Shown here: piece by piece, positions 55,578 to 64,000 of the stretch
Layout: every line of letters starts with the position of its first letter
Position numbering within the stretch: the stretch's first letter is position 1
Source of the DNA: Limnomonas spitsbergensis
Lineage: Eukaryota; Chlorophyta; Chlorophyceae; Chlamydomonadales
DNA: 64,000 nucleotides
Assembly: GCA_037349105.1 (NCBI GenBank)
Contig: JAYJMM010000064.1
Location: 124,001-188,000 of the forward strand
Direction: 5' to 3'
Program-made: the position numbers and the translations under genes
The notes under the pieces: model-generated
The model's database searches: none
Told to the model about the DNA's origin: nothing
What the model saw: only the letters and a program-made list of their open reading frames with translations

Positions 55578-56845
55578 TAACCATGGTAACCAGGCAGCCT
55601 AGTAAGCTTTACCATGGGCTACCAGGGCCTAGTAAGCTATACCATGGTCGCTTTTTCCCTACCGTGATACGAGGCGAGCTACCATGGTACCGCGACCTTG
55701 GCATTGAACTTGGTATGCATCACCGGATCACGACTTTGCAGCTTCAGACTTGAAGTCTACATCCCTTATTGCCCAATATGTACTCGTCGCCACACGGTTG
55801 TCATTGATATATTATCTAGGTTGTGCTTTACGACGCCTGCAGGGGTCATCGGCACGCAACCTTGCTCGTCCTCCTGATTTACCTCCCACCGCGCATGTGC
55901 AATGTCGTCAACTTGTGATTGACCCTACCTCTTGCTTCGAGGACCACATACACCTATTCTAACTCTGCGACCAGGTGACCAACAGTCAATTTCGCACTGC
56001 TGGAAAATCAACCAAGTAAAGTAGGCTTTCGAATGATTGTTTGACACCATGTAAACAACGAGCTTGATACCATCACTACTACTCAAACCCCCTGTTTTGG
56101 TAGGCAAAAAACCTACCAGTTTCAAGGCAAATGCATCATTTGGACAAGGTACCTAAAATGATTATGGTAGGTGAATTGGTAGGTTAAAATCGGCCGAAAA
56201 CGCGACACCTACCGATTTGCATTCTGGTAGGCCCAGAACCTACCGAAATAGATACTCCTTGGCTACCATTTTTGCCCTGGTTGGCCTACCAATTGCCCTA
56301 CTGTCGCTACCATATTTACCTACCAGTTATTATCATTTGGTCGACCATTTGTTGCTCATATTGGCCTACCGATTCCTCTAATGTCGCTACCATATTTACC
56401 TACCAATTAGCATGATTTGGTCCACCAGGCGTTGCCCAGAATAGGCCGATTCATTGCGCTCCTTTTGGTATTAATTGAGATCGGCTTGTTGTACCCCCCT
56501 ATGTAGGTGGGGCTGACTAATGATGTGCTGGCTATTTCAATAAACTGGTTTGCTCATCGCTTGCTGGAGGAAACAATTTGCAACAAAACAATTGCCGGGA
56601 GATCAATACCGGTGGAAAAATTAAATCAATATTTGACGGCCATGAAATCTATACCGGTTGAAAAATTAAATCAATATTTGACGACCAGAAAGATCTGTAC
56701 CGGTAGAATAATTAGATCAATATCAACGGCCACGAAATATATGCTGGTAGAATAATTAAACCAGTATTTGCTAGCAAGCAAGGAAATGCATGGCAAAGGA
56801 AACGAATAAATCATAAATAAGCGACCATTGTCAGACCATATCAAG
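55578..56845. other. Spacer with short repeats, no gene recognised
   Basis: 55575-55690 is rich in ACCATGG palindromes and CCTAGTAAGCT repeats. 56281-56435 has two units of about 80 bp (CGCTACCATATTTACCTACC). 56600-56760 has four units of about 45 bp (ATACCGGTNGAAAAATTAAA, ATCAATATTTGACG). GGTAGG/CCTACC inverted motifs are frequent at 56090-56240. No 3' LTR for the preceding element is evident. Confidence 0.55.
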
Positions 56846-56848
56846 CAT

Positions 56849-58620
56849 TCACTTGTCATACGTGTCTTGATCAAATTCAAGAACAATCTGCCTAAGACAA
56901 AACTGCCATTGGCGCAACACCCCTTGCAGCTCCCTTGACACTTCATCAATGTCCTTCTGGGCCAGCCCCTGAAGGGGCTGGATCTCGTCATAGCCCAAGG
57001 TGACCAAGCTGCTCCAGGTTTTGGGGGTGCACCACGCCTGCGATTGGGAAATTAACACTTGATTTAAAGCATGGCTGCTGAGCAATGCATGGAATACGGG
57101 CTCATGAAATACGGGTAGGCGGGAAGGGCACCAAGAAACCATCTTCAAACAACGGAAGGGGTCAGCAGGTCAGGCACTGGGGTAATGGACATCAGTAGGC
57201 AGGGCAGGAGGCAGTTCACAGGTAAGGCAGGATGGCAATTCATGGGTAGGGGTCAGCAAGGCAGTGCAGGTCATGAGGAAAACTTACCACAAGTGTTGCA
57301 ACCTGGCCGATGCCAATGAACACTAGCTGTCCCGGCAGGTCGTAGCTCTCTTCCACCGGGAAAACAACCACTCCAGGCTGAAGCAGTCCCTTGACACATG
57401 ATGCTTGCCCCAGCCAGCCAGCTGGAGCTGCGGGCAGGCCAAGGGGGGGTCACCGAGGGGAGCACCGGTGAGGAAAGACATGCTTTTAGGCGGGCCCTTG
57501 TTGAGGCGGCCGTTGTTAGCAATGAGGTCTTCAACCGTAAGCATAAAATGTCGGCACGTCGGTATAGCAGGCAGGCAAGTTGAAGGGCATGTACATTTAA
57601 ACAGGCACCCTACATGGTAGACAAGCACGCCACATGACACGTTCGTGCGTTGTCATGGCGTGCTTGCCTCATGGTTGGCGTTACATGGCAGTTAGTCAGG
57701 TACGCTTACGCTTGTGGCCACCATGTTGCATGGTTAATAACAGGCACAAAGCCATGGCAAGCATACTTCATAGCATGTACGCTTCATGCACGATACGTTA
57801 GGAATGCTTCATATTACGATTTTTAGGGCATGCATGCTCCATGGTTTTCTCGTTCTCAAGCAGATCACTATTCATGATCCATCATATTGTCAAGTAATCC
57901 ACTTACCAAATTTTAAGGGATACATGCTAAAAGGCAGTCGGATTGGATCGCTGGATCGAAGGCAGACAAGATACCAGTAGCGGGAAACGGCAGCGAAGAA
58001 GGAAGCATAGTGTTAGCGTCAGCGAATGGGATCTACAATCGCATGATGCAGTAAAATTCGGGGGCAACTGGGTATAGGCTTTTCGCGTTCATGGCAAGTC
58101 AAAGACGCTGGCAATAACCGACCAGCGCTCGTCAAACTTCTTGAAAGACAAAGTGTGTGTATGTGTATAAAACGAATGTTTTCATTGCAAGCGCCCAAGC
58201 TGTCCATTCATGACGAACCACTGCGCGTTTGCCCATGCCGGTGATAACATGTACGGCATAAGGGCATGCCGAGCTGGTTTTCACAAAGTCGAAAATATTT
58301 GAACTTTCGTCACCCCTGATCGTCATTATGCCGCTCTAATTCCAAGCTCTGTTTGAACCTTTTGTGTGGTGCCTGTCCCACATTTTTCATCATTGATAAA
58401 ATCCCTGATAGAACGCAGGCATTCCGCTTGATGGTGGACATACTCAGAAGCTAAGTGTTGGAATGTATTGAGGCGGGTCATGTATACGAACGGTGCCTTG
58501 ACATATGTGCATCACAGCGCATGCCCGACCGCCAATACGGTAATCTGGGCTCATGTTTTGATCATTAGATGTGGACCTCTTCTCTTCAACGACCAAGCTA
58601 CCGTATGTTCACGATCTGCA
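56849..58620 (-). pseudogene. Possible broken or multi-exon gene, minus strand
   Basis: Several minus-strand pieces look protein-like but lie in different frames. About 58560-58340: CAVMHICQGTVRIHDPP and, in another frame, AECLRSIRDFINDEKCG. About 58326-58170: GDESSNIFDFVKTSSACPY. About 58150-58089: KKFDERWSVIASVFDLP then TGA. About 57430-57288: VKGLLQPGVVVFPVEESYDL and PGQLVFIGIGQVATLV, followed by a GTAAGT donor at 57287-57282. 57140-56849: an exon-like frame ending LRQIVLEFDQDTYDK and TGA. I do not recognise the family. It could be one or two spliced genes, or a decayed transposon. Confidence 0.3.
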
Positions 58621-59112
58621 TATGCCTCATTGGCAGGCACATGACATATGCATTTGTCAATACCGTATTGTACGGGCCGTTCCCAACACATTTATTTCTC
58701 ATGAGTGTCATGACATGATGAGTGATGACTTGATGATCTTGAATGCAAACTTCTTTCTTCTTCCCTCAAGCTCCCACAACCTTCTACCTCATGGAGTTAT
58801 TTCATGCACATCAGCCTCCTCAGTATGGTGACATACATAACTTACCATGACAGGCCACGCATTTTAGGGTTTGCACTCTGCTTGCATGTAACCTTGCTTG
58901 TTCCCTTCATGCATGCAGTCCATGCATGTTTGTACCCTTGCATGCATCCCTTTTCTGCTACCCCTTACATGCAACCCATGCATGCATGTACCCTTGCCTG
59001 ACGAACCCTTATCCTCCCAATTTCTAGGAGAGTTTGACGCAAGCACCGACATGAGAGCTCGGATAATGAAGAAGATAACGCGTGAACGAACAAGCGATAG
59101 ATGGCGCAAGGA
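58621..59112. other. Spacer, no gene recognised
   Basis: AT-richer than its surroundings. CATGCATG and CCCTTGCATGCATC motifs cluster at 58905-59000, just before the minisatellite block. Confidence 0.5.
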
Positions 59113-59565
59113 GACCCATGGTTCGTACCCATGGTTCATACTCTTGGTTCGTACATTGGTTCAGACCCTTGGTTCAGACCCATGGTTCAGACCCTTGGTT
59201 CAGACCCATGGTTCAGACCCTTGGTTCAGACCCTTGGTTCAGACCCATGGTTCAGACCCTTGGTTCAGACCCTTGGTTCAGACCCATGGTTCAGACCCTT
59301 GGTTCAGACCCATGGTTCAGACCCTTGGTTCAGACCCTTGGTTCAGACCCATGGTTCAGACCCTTGGTTCAGACCCATGGTTCAGACCCTTGGTTCAGAC
59401 CCTTGGTTCAGACCCATGGTTCAGACCCTTGGTTCAGACCCATGGTTCAGACCCTTGGTTCAGACCCTTGGTTCAGACCCATGGTTCAGACCCTTGGTTC
59501 AGACCCATGGTTCAGACCCTTGGTTCAAACCCATGGTTCAGACCCATGGTTCAGACCCTCCTACT
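59113..59565. repeat. 13-bp minisatellite (about 34 units)
   Basis: Unit ACCCTTGGTTCAG (T type) or ACCCATGGTTCAG (A type), 13 bp, almost free of other changes. The order of the types is itself periodic: from about 59257 the pattern TTATA repeats four times, a 65-bp higher-order unit. Confidence 0.95.
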
Positions 59566-62055
59566 CCTGATGTCCTACCACTCATGCTCCGACCGCACCT
59601 GCCTTTGCCGCTCCTACTCTTACCGCTTATGTTCATACCGCTCATGTTCTTGCCCCTACCGCTTATGCATATACCACTCATGTTCCTACTATTCCTTCTC
59701 CCGCTACTGTTCCTCCTACTACCGCTCCAACTTATACCGCTCCTACTCCTACTGCTCCTCCCTCTCCTGCTCTTACCGCTGATGCTCCTGCCGCTCCAGC
59801 TCCTACCGCTCAGTCTACTTCCGTTCATGCTTCTCCCACTCTCGCTCTTACCGTTCCAGCTCCTACCACTTCTGCTCTTCCCGCTCTTACTCCCACCGAT
59901 CCTGCTCTTTCCGATCTTGCTCCTCCCTCTCATGCTCATACCGTTCCTGCTCCTCCCGCTCTTGCTCTTACCCTTCCTACTCCTACCGTTCCTTCTCACA
60001 CCGCTCCCGTCCCTACAGCTCCTAGTACTCACGCTCATACCGCTCATACTTTTACCGCTCATGCTCCTACCACGCCTGCTCATGCCGCTCATGCTTCTGC
60101 CTCTACCACTCATGCTCATGTCGTTCCTGCTCATGCCGCTCCTACTCATCCAACCCTTGCTCTTACCGCTCATGCACCTACCGCTCCTGCTCATACCGTT
60201 CCCGCTCCTCCCGCACCTGCTTTTACCGCTCTTGCTCTTACCATTCCTGTTCCTACCGTTCCTGCTCAAACTACTCCTGCCCCTACCACATTCTCATGTT
60301 CCTGCTCCTCCATCCCTTGCTCTTACCGCTCATGCTCATACCGCTCATGCTCCTACCGCTCCACCTCATACCGCCCATGCTCCTCCTGCCCCTGCTCCTG
60401 CCCCTACCGCTTATACTCCTACTGCACATACCGCGCATGACGCTCATGCTCCTACCCCTGATGTCTTGCCACTCATGCTCCTACCGCTCATGCTCCTATC
60501 GCACTTGCCCCAACCGCTAATGCTCTTACCGCTTCTGCTCCTACCACTCAGAATGCTCTTGATCCTACCGTTCATGCATATGCCACTCATGCTCCTACCA
60601 CTCCTTATCCTCCCGCTCCTCCTCTTGCCACTACCGCTCATACTTAAACCGCTCCTACCCCTACCTCTCCTCCCTCTCCTGCTCATACCGCTGATGCTCT
60701 TGCCGCTCCTGCTCCTCCGCTCTTGCTCCTCCAGGCCTTGCGCTAAATGGTCATGCTCCTACCGCTCCACCTCATACGACTCATGCTCATACTGCCCATG
60801 CTCCTGCCCCTACCGCTTCTACTCCTACTGCTCATACCGCTCATGACGCTCGTGCTCCTACCCCTGATGTCTTGCCACTCATGCTCTTACCGCTCATGCT
60901 CCTACCGCACCTGCCCCAACCGCTAATGCTCTTACCGCTTCGGCTCCTACCGCTCAGACTGCTCTTGCTCCTACCGCTCATGCATATACCACACATGATC
61001 CTACCACTCCTTCTCCTCCCGTTCCTGCTTTTGCCACTACCGCTCCTACTTAAACCACTCCTTCTCCTACTGCTCCTCCCACTCCTACTCATACCGCTGA
61101 TGCTCCTCAGCTCCTGCTCCTCCAGCCCTTGCTCTTACCGCTCATGCTCCTACCGCTCCACCTCATACCGCTCATGCTCCTACTGCCCTGCTCCTGCCCC
61201 TACCGCTTCTACTCCTACTGCTCCTACCGCTCATGACGCTCATGCTCCTACCCCTGATGTCTTGCCACTCATGCTCCTACCGCTCATGCTCCTATCGCAC
61301 TTGCCCCAACCGCTAATGCTCTTACCGCTTCTGCTCCTACCGCTCAGAATGCTCTTGATCCTACTGTTCATGCATATGCCACTCATGCTCCTACCACTCC
61401 TTCTCCTCCCGCTCCTCCTCTTGCCACTACCGCTCCTACTTAAACCGCTCCTACTCCTACTGCTCCTCCCTCTCCTACTCATACCGTTGATGCTCCTCAA
61501 GCCCTTGCTCTTACTGGTCAGGCTCCTACCGCTCATGCTCCTACAGCTCCACCTCATACGGCTCATGCTCCTACAGCCCCTGCTCCAGCTCCTACCGCTT
61601 CTACTCCTACTGCTCATACCGCTCATGACGCTCCTGCTCCTACCCCTGATGTCTTGCCACTCATGCTCTTACCGCTCATACTCATACCGCTCCACCTCAT
61701 ACCGCTCATGCTCCTACTGCCCCGCTCTTGCTCCTACCGCTTCTATTCCTACTGCTCCTACCGCTCATGACGCTTCTGCTCCTACCCCTGATATCTTGCC
61801 ACTCATGCTCCTACCGCTCATGCTCCTACCGCACATGCCCCAACCGCATTCTACCGCTCATGCATATGCCACTCATGCTCCTACCACTCCTTCTCCTCCC
61901 GCTCCTGCTCTTGCCACTACCGCTCCTACTGAAACTGCTCTTACTCCTACTGCTCCTCCCTCTCCTCCTCATACCGCTGATGCTCATGCTGCTCCTGCTC
62001 CTCCGCCCCTGCTCTTACCGCTCATGCTCCTACCGCTCAACCTCATACCGCAGTC
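59566..62055. repeat. 15-bp degenerate minisatellite with about 390-bp higher-order units
   Basis: Unit GCTCATGCTCCTACC, 15 bp with many 12-18 bp variants. The marker CCTACCCCTGATGTCTTGCC recurs at 60451, 60857, 61247 and 61639 (ATATCTTGCC at 61781), spacing about 390-406 bp. Unit length keeps frame, so Leu/Pro-rich plus frames and Ser/Gly/Arg-rich minus frames stay open for hundreds of codons. Not called coding. Confidence 0.9.
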
Positions 62056-62685
62056 CCATGTATGTGTGCTAGCGGCCCCACTTTGCGCATTCCCATGAAT
62101 GTGCGCTAGCGGCCCCACTGTTTGCAGTCCCATAATGTGTGCTAGCAGCCCCGTTGTGCGAAGTCCCATGTATGTGTGCTAGCGGCCCCGCTATGCGCAT
62201 ACCCATGTATGTGTGCTAGCGACCCCGCTGTGCGCAGTCCCATGCATATGCGCTACCGGCCCCATTGTGCGCAGTCCCATGTATGAGCGCTAGCGGCCCC
62301 GTTGTTTGCTGTCCCATGTATGTGCGCTACCAGCCCCGTTTTTTGCAGTCCCATGTATGTGTGCTAGCGGCCCCGTTGTGCGCAGTCCCATGTATGTGTG
62401 GTGGCTGCCCTGCTGTTTGCAGTTCCATGTACACGTGCTAGCGGCCCCGCTGTTTGCAGTCCCATAATGTGTGCTAACGGCCCCGCTGTTTGCAATCCCA
62501 TGTATGTGTGCTAGCGGCCCCGTTGTGCGCAGTCCCATGCATGTGTGGTGGCTGCCCCGCTGTTTGCAGTTCCATGTATGTGTGCTAGCGGCCCCACTGT
62601 TTGCAGTCCCATGTATGTGTGCTAGCGGCCCCGTTGTTTGCAGTCCCATGTATGTGTGCTAGCGGCCCCGCTGTGCGCAGTCCCC
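62056..62685. repeat. 37-bp minisatellite (about 17 units)
   Basis: Unit GCAGTCCCATGTATGTGTGC plus TAGCGGCCCCGTTGTTT; period 37 measured from 62603 to 62640. Starts abruptly after CAACCTCATACC of the previous array. Confidence 0.93.
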
Positions 62686-64000
62686 CCTCTCCACAGCACA
62701 CTCGCACCCCCTCAGCCACCAGTCCCCCCTCTCCACAGCGCACCCTGACCTCCTCCGCTAGCAGTCCCCCCACCCCCAGCGCACTCTGACCTCCTCCGCC
62801 ACCAGTCCCCCCTCCCCCGAGCGCACTCTGACCTCCTCTCCTACCAAGCCCCCCTCCCCCATCGCACCCTAATCTCCTCCGCCACTTGTCTTCCCTCCCC
62901 CAGCACACTCTTAACCTCCTCCGCCAGCATAGCCAGCAGTCCCCCCTCCCACCAGCGCATTCCGACCTCGTCCGCCACCAGACCCCCCTCCCCCAGGGCA
63001 CTCTGACCTCCTCCCCCACTTGTCTCCGCTCCCTCCAGCGCATTTTGACCACCTCCACCACCAGCCCCCCCCCCCCCCCCCTCTGCACACTCTGACCTCC
63101 AGTCCTCCGCCACCAGTCCCCCTTCCCCCCAGCGCACTCTGACCTCCTCCGCCACCAAGCCCCCCTCCTTCCAGCGCACCCGGACCTCCTCCGCCACTTG
63201 TCTTCCCTCCCCCCTACGCACTCTGAAATCCTCCGCCAGCAGTCCCACCTCCCCCAAGTGCACTCTGACCTCCTTCGCCACCAAGCCCCCCTCCCCCCAA
63301 CACACTCTGACCTCCTCGGCCACCAAGCCACCACCAACCCAACGCAATCTGAACTCCTCCGCAAGCAGCCCCCCCTCCCCCGAGCGCACTCTTGACCTCC
63401 TCCGCCACCAGTCCCCCCTCCCCCCAGCGCACTCCGACCTCGTCCGCCACCAGCACACCCTCCCCCAACGCACTTCTCCGGTCTCGTACGCCACCAGCCC
63501 ACCCTCCCCCCACCGCACTCTTGACCTCCTCCGCCACCAGTCCTCCCTCCCCCATGCACACTCCGACCTCCTCCGCCACCAGCCCCCCTCCCCCATCGCA
63601 CTGCTGTCTCCTCAACAGCCCCCCCTCCCCCCCGCGCACTCCGACCTCCTCCGCCACCAGCCCCCCATGCCTCCAGGGCACTCCAACCTCCTCCGCCACC
63701 AGTCCCCCTCCCCCCAACACACTCTGACCTCCTCCACCACCAGTCCCCCTCCCCCCAACACACTCTGACCTCCTCTGCCTCCAGTCCCCCCTCCCCCCAG
63801 CGCACTCTGACCTCCTCCGCCACCAGCCCCCCTCCACCCAACACACACTGACCTCCTCCACCACTAGTTCCCCTTCCCCCAACACACTCTGACCTCCTCT
63901 GCCTCCAGTCCCCCCTCCCACCAGCGCACTCTGACCTCCTCCGCCACTAAGCCCCCCTCAACCCTGTGCACTCCTGTCTCCTCCGCCACCCAGCCCCCCT
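62686..64000. repeat. About 42-bp C-rich minisatellite, continues past the window
   Basis: Unit CAGTCCCCCCTCCCCCAGCG plus CACTCTGACCTCCTCCGCCAC. Strongly strand-asymmetric (C on plus, G on minus), with C-runs up to about 18 near 63065. Minus-strand frames stay open for up to 419 codons (GGGLVAEEVRVRWGE-type repeats) because of composition. Confidence 0.92.

Noticed and set aside
55578..56100. 3' LTR of the PHD-type element
   Set aside because: No stretch matches the hairpin-rich region at 50590-51385.
60872..62098. Leu/Pro-rich 408-codon frame that resembles a membrane protein
   Set aside because: Product of a 15-bp minisatellite; the other strand and frames are also open.
62585..63844. Minus-strand Gly/Glu/Val-rich 419-codon frame
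   Set aside because: Purine-rich minisatellite read antisense; no non-repeat coding sequence attached.

Overview
The window is repeat-rich eukaryotic nuclear DNA, most likely from a green alga (Chlorophyta, possibly volvocalean). This rests on three things. Two paralogous secreted proteins carry long SPP/PPPSP hydroxyproline-rich tracts of the green-algal cell-wall type. A short stretch of the plant/green-algal telomere repeat (CCCTAAA) is present. The retroelements include a Ty3/gypsy pol and a gag remnant joined to a PHD finger. Introns (GTGAGT donor, CACAG acceptor), LTR retroelements and kilobase minisatellites exclude a prokaryote. I cannot name the species.

Layout. 1-3145: 44-bp minisatellite. 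3146-13905: copy 1 of a segmental duplication carrying several small minisatellites, a two-exon minus-strand gene (signal peptide, novel N domain, proline-rich stalk, BNR/Asp-box propeller; 7266-11248) with a 23-bp minisatellite filling its intron, a Harbinger/Tourist-like MITE and a 36-bp minisatellite. 13906-17359: no recognisable gene. 17360-20703: three related minisatellite families (44/46, 39 and 44 bp). 20708-30097: a 9.4-kb retroelement inserted in the 44-bp array, with unusual split direct repeats and a long minus-strand gag-like reading frame but no visible polymerase. 30098-30508: rest of the split array. 30509-41700: copy 2 of the duplication with the paralogous gene (35608-38516). 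42721-48387: a nearly intact-looking, recently inserted Ty3/gypsy element (425-bp LTRs with one difference, 5-bp target duplication) whose pol is broken. 48537-49920: 17-bp minisatellite. 50590-51385: a chain of short perfect hairpins leading into 51485-55577, a gag plus PHD-finger retroelement lacking RT and integrase. 56849-58620: weak, possibly broken minus-strand gene. 59113-64000: four back-to-back minisatellites running off the window end.

Most interesting points: (1) the split-direct-repeat retroelement; (2) terminal repeats or leaders of three retroelements packed with perfect hairpins, including four with the same 11-nt loop and a covarying stem; (3) a wall-protein/propeller paralogue pair whose first exons are nearly identical while the distal propeller blades have diverged strongly; (4) two segmental copies in which nearly every minisatellite has changed length independently. 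Long open frames inside the minisatellites are treated as by-products of repeat composition, not genes. All identities and counts are by eye.
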